Source: Psychroserpens sp. NJDZ02 | GTDB lineage: Bacteria; Bacteroidota; Bacteroidia; Flavobacteriales; Flavobacteriaceae | DNA length: 64,000 nucleotides | Direction: 5' to 3' | Assembly (NCBI RefSeq): GCF_004843725.1 | Contig: NZ_CP039451.1 | Coordinates: forward strand, 1,734,501 to 1,798,500 | Shown here: piece after piece, positions 53,821 through 63,819 of the stretch | How the letters are laid out: every line of letters starts with the position of its first letter | Position numbering within the stretch: position 1 is the first letter of the stretch | The notes under the pieces: generated by a model | Told to the model about the DNA's origin: nothing | The model's database searches: none | The model's input: the letters and a program-made list of their open reading frames with translations, nothing else | Translations under genes and position numbers: made by a program

Positions 53821-56172
53821 TTATTTAGAGATTGTGACTTTTCGTTTCAATTCGGTACCATACTCATCTACAACAACAAGCCAATGTTCGCCAATGTCTG
53901 GTATAATGGCCATGTCATGAATATCTGTGGTTTGTCCGATGTAAGTTTTGTCTATATACCAATATAAAGTGGTGTTTTTTTTAGAGTGTGCTACTTTTAA
54001 GATTAATTCATTAACGGTTTCATTAAAATCCTTTGGCAGAAAAATGGTGCTCCCATTTTTGGGGTAAATAAATTGCATAGTAATTGCATTTGCGCCTAAA
54101 CAATCTGGTCTAAATGCTGGTAAGGATTTGTAAAAAGGATTCTTTTTTTTGTAGTAGTACTCTATCAAAGGCGGCAGTATAAACCAGGATTTTGTCGTAA
54201 TTGCATTTAGGTCTTCACAAGACGTATTAACTTGAAACGTATTAGTGTTATCTAAATGAATCAGTTTATGATACGGACACGGTCTAGTTTTTAAACCACT
54301 TTTCTGAACAAATTGAAGCTCTGTTTCTCTGCAATTAACGGAGGCTCTGTAGCCACTAATTGAGCAGATATCAATGTTCTGCATTTCATCCAATGGTTTT
54401 TTAAACCATGGACTGTTTGGTAATAAGTGAAAGACATCAAATAATATAGGTGCGGCAGCCTGAACACCAACTAGGCCAGGACGACCTTCTCCATCCGCAT
54501 TACCAACCCAAACACCAACAACATAATCTGAGGTGCTACCAATCGCCCAAGCGTCTCTAAAACCATAACTGGTGCCTGTTTTCCAGGCAATTTGTTTAGA
54601 ATTGTCAAAAAACTCCCAGTTATCATCACCTTCGGGTCTATTAACTTCTTTTAGACTTTGGTAGGTAAGATATATTGATGCGGCATCAAATAGTGTTTTT
54701 TCTGTAGATTTTGTGCCAAAATCGATGGTTTTGGAGGCGAAATAGGTCGGCTCACAAAATTCGTTTGAAAAGTATTCGCTAGATGTCTCATTAAAATGAT
54801 TGATAGTGGATGAGAAAGCAGCATAGCTTTTGCATAAATCCCATAGGTTACTTTCTGCACCACCCAAAATTAGAGATAAACCATAATGATTAGCATTATA
54901 AGTGATATCTTTTAAATTTAAAGCTTTTAAATAATGATGAAAGCGATCTAACCCAAACTCCTGAAGCATTCTAACTGCAGGAACATTTAATGATCTAGAT
55001 AATGCGCGTTTTGCAGGGACAGCACCATCAAATTCTTTATTAAAGTTTTGAGGTGTATAATTACCAAATTGTGTCGGGATATCTGCAACTAGCGTATTTG
55101 GTAAAATGTCTCCCGCATCTAACATTGCAGCGTATAAAAAAGGCTTTAAAATACTACCAGTACTTCGGGGTTTGTTTACAATATCAACGCTGTTTTGATG
55201 TTTTTTATCTGTTGGTGCATTACCAACATAGGATAAAACTTGTCTTGTTTTAACATCTAAAACTAATACAGAGATATTATATATTTCATTTTGCTTTAAA
55301 GAGTTGTAATGGTTCGAGACAATGGTGTTTACTTGTTCTTGAAGTTGTTTTTTAATGGTTGTTTGAATACGTTCTCCTTTATTTGTTTTGGAGATGGTTT
55401 GTAATAAATGAGGAGCAATTTGCGGTAAAGCATAGGGTTTTTGTGGTAAACCTTCTGCAATTGATAAATTGTAAGTCAGTTGGTCTATCGTTTGATTGTC
55501 TAATAGTTTTTTTAATAAACGGTTTCGTTTTTCAAACAATTGCTTTTGATTTTTACCAGGATAAATTAAGCTAGGTGCATTAGGTAAAACGGCAAGTGTT
55601 GCGCTTTCGGCCCAAGATAAATCATTAGCATTTCTATTAAAATACCGCCATGAAGCGGCATCAATCCCAATAACATTTCCACCAAAGGGTGCGTGACTGG
55701 CATAGAGAGCTAATATTTTTTCTTTACTATACTTTAATTCTAATCGTGTCGCTAAAATCATTTCTTTTAGCTTTTCAATATAGGTTCTAGATTGTCCTTT
55801 TCTTGAAAGTCTAATGACTTGTTGTGTAATGGTGCTCCCGCCTCGTTTGACTTTGCCCGAACTTATGTTTTGTTTTATAGCTTTAAAAATAGAAATAGGG
55901 TTAAAACCAGGGTGCTTGTAAAAGTACTCATCTTCAAAAGCGATAATACAAGTTTTAAACTTTTCGGGAATGCTATCACTTTCTGGAAAACGCCACTGTC
56001 CATCTTTTGCTATTTGAGCACCAAGTAAAATAGAGGTGTTACTTGTAATAACAGTGGCGGTCGGATCTTTAAAAAGTTGCTTGGGTAAACAGAAAATATA
56101 GGCAACTAATAGCACAAAAAGAACTACCGATTTTATCTTATTTTTTTTAATAAAGTTAGTTATCCTATGCAT
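53821..56172 (-). CDS. pbpC: Penicillin-binding protein 1C
   Basis: 783 codons from ATG at 56172. A GTG two codons upstream (56178) is possible. Membrane anchor at about 12-30, glycosyltransferase 51 domain (EDEYFYKHPGF, catalytic Glu; RGGSTITQQVIRLS), transpeptidase with STGSILKP (SxxK) and KTGTSYGFRDAW, and a C-terminal BiPBP_C-like beta domain. It polymerises and may crosslink peptidoglycan in the periplasm. It lies downstream of the alpha-2-macroglobulin gene, as the yfhM-pbpC pair. Confidence 0.94.
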   Translation of the reverse strand: MHRITNFIKKNKIKSVVLFVLLVAYIFCLPKQLFKDPTATVITSNTSILLGAQIAKDGQWRFPESDSIPEKFKTCIIAFEDEYFYKHPGFNPISIFKAIKQNISSGKVKRGGSTITQQVIRLSRKGQSRTYIEKLKEMILATRLELKYSKEKILALYASHAPFGGNVIGIDAASWRYFNRNANDLSWAESATLAVLPNAPSLIYPGKNQKQLFEKRNRLLKKLLDNQTIDQLTYNLSIAEGLPQKPYALPQIAPHLLQTISKTNKGERIQTTIKKQLQEQVNTIVSNHYNSLKQNEIYNISVLVLDVKTRQVLSYVGNAPTDKKHQNSVDIVNKPRSTGSILKPFLYAAMLDAGDILPNTLVADIPTQFGNYTPQNFNKEFDGAVPAKRALSRSLNVPAVRMLQEFGLDRFHHYLKALNLKDITYNANHYGLSLILGGAESNLWDLCKSYAAFSSTINHFNETSSEYFSNEFCEPTYFASKTIDFGTKSTEKTLFDAASIYLTYQSLKEVNRPEGDDNWEFFDNSKQIAWKTGTSYGFRDAWAIGSTSDYVVGVWVGNADGEGRPGLVGVQAAAPILFDVFHLLPNSPWFKKPLDEMQNIDICSISGYRASVNCRETELQFVQKSGLKTRPCPYHKLIHLDNTNTFQVNTSCEDLNAITTKSWFILPPLIEYYYKKKNPFYKSLPAFRPDCLGANAITMQFIYPKNGSTIFLPKDFNETVNELILKVAHSKKNTTLYWYIDKTYIGQTTDIHDMAIIPDIGEHWLVVVDEYGTELKRKVTISK

Positions 56173-56207
56173 AAACACTTTAGAAGTCGATTAGTTGTTT
56201 AAAACGG

Positions 56208-56233
56208 TGTTTTCCCACGACAGTGGGAAAACA
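56208..56233 (-). other. 11-bp hairpin between the A2M and pbpC genes
   Basis: TGTTTTCCCAC, loop gaca, GTGGGAAAACA, right after the A2M stop. There is no strong U run, so it may protect the message or reduce readthrough into pbpC rather than terminate. Confidence 0.5.
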
Positions 56234-59200
56234 TTATTTCTCAACTTCTACCCATTGTCCTTTGTTTCTTACTAAAAATTTATTGTCATACATGGCTTCA
56301 GCTTGTAAGCCCGGTAGGTAGTAGGTTCCTAAATATGACGCATTAAGCATAACATTAAATGTGTTAGTTTTCTTTGGTCCTAAATCAAAATAGAAATTAA
56401 CACGGTCATCTCTAATATCAGTAAACCTAGCTTGACTAGTTGTGGAAGCACCAAACGCCGTAAATCGTGTGTTTACAATTTCCCAACCTGATGGAAAAAT
56501 TTGTGTTAACGCGATATCATTGACATTGTAATCTTTAGTATTTGTCACTTGTACTGTAGCAATAAAATCTTGTCCTTGTTGTAGCTTAGATATGTCGATG
56601 CTGTTTCCTTTTAAGTCTTTGTAGACTACGTTAGCAGTTAATCCTCTTTGCTCTGCTAATTCTTGTCCTAATGGAAGTTTTCCTGAATTTAAAACGCGAA
56701 CGTAAACTAAGTTTTCTTTGTTGTTTTTTACGGTAATACTATTGTTACCATCAGAAATGACTAGAGGACGCTGCGCAATAGCATTTTTAGTATCTAATGT
56801 TTCGGTTTTACCATTGATCGTATATTTTAGGTTTATTGCTTTTCCACCATTAGCATTTACCATTTTAGCCATGGCTAATAAACTATATGCTGTGGTTTGT
56901 GTACTCATCCAGCGTTGACTAGATAGGTCTTTAGCAATGGTTTCTGATAAGTCTTTGACACGTTTATCTTTAGTCAGAATCATGGTTTCTAAAGCCATTG
57001 CTCTGTTTCTATCAACAGACCCATACGTGTAGTAGTTATATTTTGGTGGTTGGAAATTAATATTCGCAGTACTTGAAACTTGATTACTAGCTTCGGATTG
57101 ACCAGCTAAAGCATAAGCAGCAGCTAAACGCCATTTAGCTTCGTTAGAAATTTCAGAAAATTCGCGTAAGCGATTCATTGCTCCTAAATCTGCGCTTCCA
57201 GCTAAGGCTAAAGTGTATAATCTATACGCTTGTGCTAAATCAGAATTATAAGTTCTGTAACTTGGTCTCCAATTTTGTGCTGCTTGTTTTTGATATTTTA
57301 TCCAATTACTTTTAAAAGTCAATGGTAACACAAAACCCTTTTTCTCTGCTTCAAGTAAGAAATGTCCAGCATAACTAGTTCCCCAGTCGTTAGCGTTATT
57401 TTCTCCAATCCAATAACTCATCCCTCCATTTGGTCTTTGGAAATGACCTAAACGTTTGATTCCATTTTCTATGTTAGATTGGATTTCTTGTTTTTGGTTA
57501 AAAGGTAAATCAAAAATATCTTGTAAGAATAATTGCGGAAATACACTTGATGTTGTTTGCTCTACACAACCATGAGGATATTGCACTAGATATTGTAAAC
57601 GTCTAGTAAAGTCCATTGGGGGTAAAGTAGAAAACTCGACACTAGCACTATTAGTACCAGTAACACCGAAGGTTGAGAAATCTATTGTTTTAGAGGAATT
57701 AGCCTCTAATGTTGCATCTAAACTTTTAGATGAAATTGGATTAACATTTTCGACATCTATTTCTACTTTATAAGTTGAAGATTCGCCATTTCCTGTAGCT
57801 ATAACTTCAACAGTGTTGATTCCCTTTGCTTTGCTGACATCTAGTTCAAAGTAAGCCATTTGCTCATCTGGACGAGGAAAAGATAATGATTTGGTTTTAT
57901 CTCCAACGACAGTAATACCTTTGCTTAATTTTAGTTTAATAGAAACTTTTTTTACATTAGGTTCCATAGCAAAAACAGTAACAGGGAGTGTTACTTTCTC
58001 TCCAGGACTTAATTTTCTAGGAAGTGTAGCCAACACCATTAAAGGTTTTTTAACTTGTACAGATTTGTCTGTACTACCGTAAGCCTCGGTTTGATTATTA
58101 CCAGCAACAACCATTGTTCTTACTGATCCAATATAATTTGGCATTTTTATTTTATGCGATTGTCTTCCGCCTGCTTCTAGTTTAAAAGGACCTAAAAATG
58201 TAACCACGGGTTTAAATCTATTCGCTTTTTTGTTTTTACCATCTGCTGCACTTCCATCTCCACCAATAGCAAAGACTTGTTCAATACTTCCGCTATAGGC
58301 ACCAATAACATCATCAAAGACATCCCAAGTTTTAACACCTAATGCTTCTCTTGCATAAAAAGAATGCCATGCATTTGGAGTTTTAAATCGGGTAAGGTCT
58401 AATAAGCCTTCTTCTACCATTGCAATGGTGTATGTCATGGCTTTTTTGTTTTTTTCTGAGACAAAAACTTCAAATTCTTCTTCAGGTTTTAAAACACTAG
58501 GCATTTTAATTTCTGGTTCTAACTTGGTGTTTGGATCTTCTACTAATAAAGGAATAACACCAAATAAACGTAATGGTAAGTCATTGGCAGTAGACGCGTG
58601 TGGTTGTAATAATGAGATGTTAACAAATACATTTGGAGCCATGTCTTTTGTAACTGGGATATCAACAGTCGTTTCTCCTTTTGATGTTTTTACCCATTTA
58701 GTTTGTAAGACTTCAGAGCCATTTTCTATACTCACTAAAGCGCGACCTTCTGTTCCTGATGGGAATGTGATTTTAGCTGTTTCGCCAACATTATAATTTT
58801 CTTTGTCGGCAGCAAAGACTAACATTTTAGCAGCTTCTTTGTCTCCAGAGGGTTGACGTTGCCACCAGTTTTTATAAAAGTAAGCCGTACGTCCGGTCAT
58901 ATGCCCTGAAACAGGGTCTTTAACTGTAATGTAATAACGACCACCATCGTTATCAGGGACTCTAATATTAAAAGAGGCTTTACCTTTTGTGCTAGTGGTA
59001 ACCTTACTGTCTAAAAACGGTTTGTGATACGAGCTAGAGGTGTATTGAGATAGATTATCGTAAGACGAGTTCCACCACCAACGCCATTCTATTTTATACA
59101 CTTTTACTTCAAGGTTTTTACGTTTGATAGGTTTTCCTTGGTCATTTACTGTTACTAAATCAAAGGTGTGATTCTCATCTGTAAAAAAGGAACCATAAGC

Positions 59201-61813
59201 TTTTCCTTTTGGCGATTTTAAACCCACAAAAGAGTTGTATGGCGCATAAGGCATTGTAAAGGCATCCATAGAAAAGTCTCCCCCGTTTTCAAAAGCACGG
59301 ACTAAAAATTGTGCCTTTAGCATACCTGGAGCATCTTGTCCAATGTTAAGGTTTTTAGTGACGTCCGCTAGCCCTTCGTCATCAACATTACCTTCAAAAA
59401 TAGTAATTTCTTCTGTGCTAAAACTCTTTGAAGGATCTCTAAACTGGTAGTCTTCGTAGTTTTTGAAACCAGAATAAGAGGTGGTAAATTTTGCTTTAAT
59501 TTCTGCTTTTACATTTTTAGCAGGAGCACCATGTAACCAATTAACAGAAAGTTTTCCGTTTAAAGGCGAATTAGATCTAAGGACTTTGTCGTCAAAATCT
59601 ATTTTGATTTTTAAACGATTTGGTTTTACCGTTTCAATTTTAAGGCCTTTATAAAAGTTAGCGCCTCCAACACTAATCTTAGCATTCCAGTTACCTGTTT
59701 TGTCTTCGATTGCAGTTGGTATTGTAAATTGATAGAAATTATTGACGCTATTATTAACTATGTTTTTAAATGCCAGTTTTCCATTAGCATCTGTCACTTC
59801 TAATTTTACAGGATGTCCTTTTGGAAGTTTATTAGCAATATCATTTAACATAAAGGTTAAGTGGATGGAGTCTCCTGGTCTCCAAACCCCTCTTTCGGTA
59901 TACATGTAACCTTTAAGTCCGCGTTGTAACGTCGCTCCTGAGACATCAAATTTACTAAGTGAAAGGGAGTTACCGTCGCGTAGTTTCACGAAAGTGTTAT
60001 GCTTTTCTTTAGTGATAATTGCAAATGCAGCTAGCTTATCTGTTTTAAGTTTTGCTAATCCTTCTTGATCAGAATTTGTAGTGGCTAGCTCTTGTTGTTG
60101 GAAATTGTATAAAGTTATTTTGGCTCCTGATTCTGGATTGGTATTTAATATGTTGGTAATAGCAAAATGATAGGTATTTCCAGATCCTTTTTTAACAATA
60201 GCACCTAAGTTAGACGCTATTAAATTTTGAGAAATTATCTTATTAGAGTTATAGTACGCATCATTACACGGGTTGTTGCGTTCTCTCCAGTTGTAATTGT
60301 TATCACGATAGCTATAAGTGATATTATCCCAATACTCTTCTTCTTTTAAATCCTCATCTTCTGTATTAGTGTAGGTGTAATCACCATCGCCATAGTAATC
60401 GTTGTAGTAATACTCGTCATCATAGTAGTCATCGTCATCGTCTTCGTTGCTTGAGACACTTGCATTAGCGTCACAATCATATAAAGAATATTCTTTTTTA
60501 TAATCTAGCTCTACGCGATAAATAGAACCGGGATCGGCATTGATATATTTAGAAAGATCAATACTATACGTTTTCCATTTTCCGTCGTTTTTTATAGGGT
60601 CATCAATAAGCGTTATTTTGTGTTTTGCAATGCGTCTACCAACACGTCTTATTTGATTAGCATTATTACTTTCTAGGCTATTGTCTTGTAAAAACTGAAG
60701 GATGTTATCTTCAAAAATTTTAACAATTCTGACATCAACAGCACTTAAATTTACTGCTTCAAAATTAAAATTTAATTGTTCTGAGTTTGGTAAAATGACA
60801 CCACTATTAACCAATTTAACTTGTGGTTTAACGTCTTCAAAAGCTATTGTCTCGCTAAACTGTGTTTTTAATTTATAACCCTCAGTATTTTTTATACCTT
60901 GAAAAACATCAACTTGAACATTACCAGTGATTTTAGATTCAGGATACACTTTTAGAACATTTCCATTAACAATAAACTTAGGGTTTTTACTGTTTTGAAT
61001 AGAGATTAATCCATCAAAATTTTGTTGCTTTTTAATAGGGTCAGAAAAGTTGATTGATAAAAACTGCTCTGGTGATTGTACTACATTTACAGACAGAATC
61101 TTAAAATTGTTTTTTCCGGGGATATCAAACGTGTTTTCTCCAGAATTATCAGCTTTAATTGCTTTTCCATTCCATTTAATTAAAATCTCCGAATTTTCAA
61201 GCAAACGGTTGATGCTGTCTATTTTGAATTCGAAATACTTTGAAGGTTGGCTTTTCTCATTCCATACAATATTTAAGTTTTTACCTTTTTGAGAGGCTGT
61301 TACTAGTTGCTTAGCTTGTTGTAATGTAATAACATCAGAGGCTTTGGCAACTCCTAGTAAATATTGCCATTCTTTGGAATAGGATTGTAAATCGTTGGTT
61401 TCAATATTAAAATTAGGGGTGATTGTTTTAAATTGAAACGTGTAATCTTTAAATTCTTTTGGGATATCGGTATAGATTTCGCCTAAACCAATAGTAACGG
61501 TATATTCTGTGTCTGGTTCTAACGTTTCATCAGGAATAAAATTTATAGAATGACTATTAATAACAATAGCTTTCCCTTCTACGTAAGGGGAAATGTTAAA
61601 TACATTTTTATCCAATACTTGATCTGCTTCCCAACCTTTAACAGCTTCGGATAGATTTACCCTGACATTGTCTGCAACAGACACGCGACCAGAAGTTGTA
61701 TAGCTAATATAGTCCCTGAATTTAAAGAGGTTATCTGTGTCTGTTTGTTTTTGTTTACACGAAACAGTTATGGAAAAAATAAGCAAAAGGGTAAATAGCG
61801 ATTTTAATTGCAT
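56234..61813 (-). CDS. Alpha-2-macroglobulin family lipoprotein with thioester site
   Basis: 1859 residues. Lipobox TVSC (Cys19). Repeated MG beta-sandwich domains, a bait-like middle, and the thioester GCVEQ with Cys1416 in the TED region. It traps proteases in the periplasm or at the surface. An extra Asp/Tyr-rich loop at about 445-510 (DDDDDYYDDEYYYNDYY) lies between two Cys. It is transcribed with pbpC, which can repair the wall where damage brought proteases. An inverted repeat is 27 bases upstream. Confidence 0.93.
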   Translation of the reverse strand: MQLKSLFTLLLIFSITVSCKQKQTDTDNLFKFRDYISYTTSGRVSVADNVRVNLSEAVKGWEADQVLDKNVFNISPYVEGKAIVINSHSINFIPDETLEPDTEYTVTIGLGEIYTDIPKEFKDYTFQFKTITPNFNIETNDLQSYSKEWQYLLGVAKASDVITLQQAKQLVTASQKGKNLNIVWNEKSQPSKYFEFKIDSINRLLENSEILIKWNGKAIKADNSGENTFDIPGKNNFKILSVNVVQSPEQFLSINFSDPIKKQQNFDGLISIQNSKNPKFIVNGNVLKVYPESKITGNVQVDVFQGIKNTEGYKLKTQFSETIAFEDVKPQVKLVNSGVILPNSEQLNFNFEAVNLSAVDVRIVKIFEDNILQFLQDNSLESNNANQIRRVGRRIAKHKITLIDDPIKNDGKWKTYSIDLSKYINADPGSIYRVELDYKKEYSLYDCDANASVSSNEDDDDDYYDDEYYYNDYYGDGDYTYTNTEDEDLKEEEYWDNITYSYRDNNYNWRERNNPCNDAYYNSNKIISQNLIASNLGAIVKKGSGNTYHFAITNILNTNPESGAKITLYNFQQQELATTNSDQEGLAKLKTDKLAAFAIITKEKHNTFVKLRDGNSLSLSKFDVSGATLQRGLKGYMYTERGVWRPGDSIHLTFMLNDIANKLPKGHPVKLEVTDANGKLAFKNIVNNSVNNFYQFTIPTAIEDKTGNWNAKISVGGANFYKGLKIETVKPNRLKIKIDFDDKVLRSNSPLNGKLSVNWLHGAPAKNVKAEIKAKFTTSYSGFKNYEDYQFRDPSKSFSTEEITIFEGNVDDEGLADVTKNLNIGQDAPGMLKAQFLVRAFENGGDFSMDAFTMPYAPYNSFVGLKSPKGKAYGSFFTDENHTFDLVTVNDQGKPIKRKNLEVKVYKIEWRWWWNSSYDNLSQYTSSSYHKPFLDSKVTTSTKGKASFNIRVPDNDGGRYYITVKDPVSGHMTGRTAYFYKNWWQRQPSGDKEAAKMLVFAADKENYNVGETAKITFPSGTEGRALVSIENGSEVLQTKWVKTSKGETTVDIPVTKDMAPNVFVNISLLQPHASTANDLPLRLFGVIPLLVEDPNTKLEPEIKMPSVLKPEEEFEVFVSEKNKKAMTYTIAMVEEGLLDLTRFKTPNAWHSFYAREALGVKTWDVFDDVIGAYSGSIEQVFAIGGDGSAADGKNKKANRFKPVVTFLGPFKLEAGGRQSHKIKMPNYIGSVRTMVVAGNNQTEAYGSTDKSVQVKKPLMVLATLPRKLSPGEKVTLPVTVFAMEPNVKKVSIKLKLSKGITVVGDKTKSLSFPRPDEQMAYFELDVSKAKGINTVEVIATGNGESSTYKVEIDVENVNPISSKSLDATLEANSSKTIDFSTFGVTGTNSASVEFSTLPPMDFTRRLQYLVQYPHGCVEQTTSSVFPQLFLQDIFDLPFNQKQEIQSNIENGIKRLGHFQRPNGGMSYWIGENNANDWGTSYAGHFLLEAEKKGFVLPLTFKSNWIKYQKQAAQNWRPSYRTYNSDLAQAYRLYTLALAGSADLGAMNRLREFSEISNEAKWRLAAAYALAGQSEASNQVSSTANINFQPPKYNYYTYGSVDRNRAMALETMILTKDKRVKDLSETIAKDLSSQRWMSTQTTAYSLLAMAKMVNANGGKAINLKYTINGKTETLDTKNAIAQRPLVISDGNNSITVKNNKENLVYVRVLNSGKLPLGQELAEQRGLTANVVYKDLKGNSIDISKLQQGQDFIATVQVTNTKDYNVNDIALTQIFPSGWEIVNTRFTAFGASTTSQARFTDIRDDRVNFYFDLGPKKTNTFNVMLNASYLGTYYLPGLQAEAMYDNKFLVRNKGQWVEVEK

Positions 61814-61839
61814 ACGGTTAGATATTGTAAGATGAAAAG

Positions 61840-61863
61840 TTTAACAAGAAGATACTTGTTAAA
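61840..61863. repeat. 9-bp perfect inverted repeat upstream of the A2M gene
   Basis: TTTAACAAG, 6-base spacer, CTTGTTAAA. It is 27 bases before the A2M start, in the position expected of an operator. Confidence 0.5.
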
Positions 61864-62081
61864 TGGAATACGTTTAGTTTTTGATTTTTAGTATGTTACA
61901 GCTTGTTAAAGTTATGGTAAAATTTAACTTTAGTCAGTAAAATTAAGGAATTTATTGAGAAAATCAATCTAATTTTGGGACTAAATAGTTAATGAGTTTT
62001 ATGCCTATAAAACTGCTAAAAAATCGATGAAATAGTAGTATATTGGCTAAAAATTAAATAATTCTTAAAAATCATTATAAT

Positions 62082-63635
62082 ATGCAAGCAGTTTCAGCTG
62101 ATTTCGGAATAAAAGAAGCCTTAAAAAAATTAGGGTTAAAAGATATAAATCAAGGAACCTCTACAGGTTTAAATAACTTTGGGAGTGGAGAGTTGATTGA
62201 GTCTTATTCGCCAACAGATGGTAAATTAATAGGTAAAGTATCAACAACGACTAAAGCAGATTACGAAAAAGTAATCACTAAAGCAACGGAAGCTTTTGTT
62301 GGATTTAGAGCAATGCCTGCGCCACAAAGAGGAGAGATTGTTAGGCAATTTGGAAATAAATTAAGAGCATTAAAAGAGCCTTTAGGAAAGTTAGTCTCTT
62401 ACGAGATGGGTAAATCTTTACAAGAAGGTTACGGAGAAGTACAAGAAATGATTGATATCTGTGACTTTGCAGTCGGGTTATCAAGACAGCTTAATGGGCA
62501 AACCATCCCTTCAGAACGTCCAGGTCATGTAATGCGTGAGCAATGGCACTCTTTAGGTGTTGTTGGAATAATCTCGGCATTTAATTTTCCTGTAGCGGTT
62601 TGGGCTTGGAATACTGCTTTGGCTTGGGTTTGTGGTGATGTATGTATCTGGAAAGGATCAGAAAAAGCACCACTTTGCTCGGTAGCTTGTCAAAATATTA
62701 TTGCATCAGTTTTAAAAGAAAATAACTTGCCAGAAGGTATCTCGGCTATTATCAATGGAGATTACAAAGTGGGTGAGTTTATGACAACTGATCACAGAAT
62801 TCCATTAATATCTGCAACAGGGTCTACTAGAATGGGACGTATTGTTGGCGCAACAGTAGCAGAGCGTTTTGGGAAATCTTTATTAGAGTTAGGAGGAAAC
62901 AATGCTATTATTATCACGCCAACTGCAGATTTAAAAGTTGTAGTTCCTGGTGCTGTATTTGGTGCTGTTGGTACTTGTGGACAACGTTGTACATCTACTA
63001 GAAGACTAATTATTCACGAATCAGTTTATGATAAAGTAAGAGACGCTATTGTTGGTGCTTACGGACAATTGACTATCGGGAATCCATTGGATGAGAAAAA
63101 CCATATTGGACCGTTAATAGATAAAGATTCTGTAAATACGTATTTAGCTGCTATTGAAAAAGCAAAAGCTGAAGGTGGTAATGTACTAGTAGAAGGTGGT
63201 GTTTTAGAAGGTGAAGGTTATGAGTCTGGATGTTATGTCAAGCCAGCTATAATTGAAGCTAAAAACGATTTTGAAATCGTACAATCAGAAACGTTTGCTC
63301 CAGTATTATATTTAATTAAATATTCAGGTGATGTCGAAAATGCAATTGCTGCTCAAAACGGTGTCGCACAAGGATTATCATCTGCAATTATGACTAACGA
63401 ATTGAAGGAGGCTGAAAAGTTTTTATCATTTGCGGGATCAGATTGCGGAATTGCAAATGTAAACATTGGAACTTCTGGAGCCGAAATCGGTGGTGCTTTT
63501 GGAGGAGAAAAAGAAACAGGTGGTGGACGTGAGTCTGGATCTGATGCTTGGAAGGTATACATGAGAAGACAAACAAATACAGTAAATTACTCAGACGAAT
63601 TGCCTTTAGCTCAGGGTATTAAGTTTGATTTATAA
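62082..63635 (+). CDS. Aldehyde dehydrogenase, ALDH7 (aminoadipic semialdehyde) type
   Basis: 517 residues. Catalytic Cys303 in GQRCTSTRRL, Glu in LLELGGNN near 270, and the ALDH7-type end block GIANVNIGTSGAEIGGAFGG, then QGIKFDL. It should oxidise alpha-aminoadipic semialdehyde in lysine breakdown, or a related aldehyde, with NAD. The 268 bases upstream hold a -7-like TAATTTTG at 61970. Terminator follows. Confidence 0.92.
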   Translation: MQAVSADFGIKEALKKLGLKDINQGTSTGLNNFGSGELIESYSPTDGKLIGKVSTTTKADYEKVITKATEAFVGFRAMPAPQRGEIVRQFGNKLRALKEPLGKLVSYEMGKSLQEGYGEVQEMIDICDFAVGLSRQLNGQTIPSERPGHVMREQWHSLGVVGIISAFNFPVAVWAWNTALAWVCGDVCIWKGSEKAPLCSVACQNIIASVLKENNLPEGISAIINGDYKVGEFMTTDHRIPLISATGSTRMGRIVGATVAERFGKSLLELGGNNAIIITPTADLKVVVPGAVFGAVGTCGQRCTSTRRLIIHESVYDKVRDAIVGAYGQLTIGNPLDEKNHIGPLIDKDSVNTYLAAIEKAKAEGGNVLVEGGVLEGEGYESGCYVKPAIIEAKNDFEIVQSETFAPVLYLIKYSGDVENAIAAQNGVAQGLSSAIMTNELKEAEKFLSFAGSDCGIANVNIGTSGAEIGGAFGGEKETGGGRESGSDAWKVYMRRQTNTVNYSDELPLAQGIKFDL

Positions 63636-63660
63636 ATCATTTTTCGCTGTCGCGGAACTA

Positions 63661-63692
63661 AAGCCATATCGAAAGATGTGGCTTTTTTTTGT
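63661..63692 (+). terminator. Intrinsic terminator of the ALDH7 gene
   Basis: AAGCCATATC, loop gaaa, GATGTGGCTT (one G-U), followed by eight T. Confidence 0.85.
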
Positions 63693-63819
63693 GTTTTAAA
63701 CTTGTTTTTGTGTATTTCGTCGATTTTTTTAGGTGAAATTTTTATTTAGTGTAGTAAATGTTAAAAGGTTTTTAATTTTTTAATAACTTGATAGTCATTA
63801 ACTTAAAAACCAAACCATA

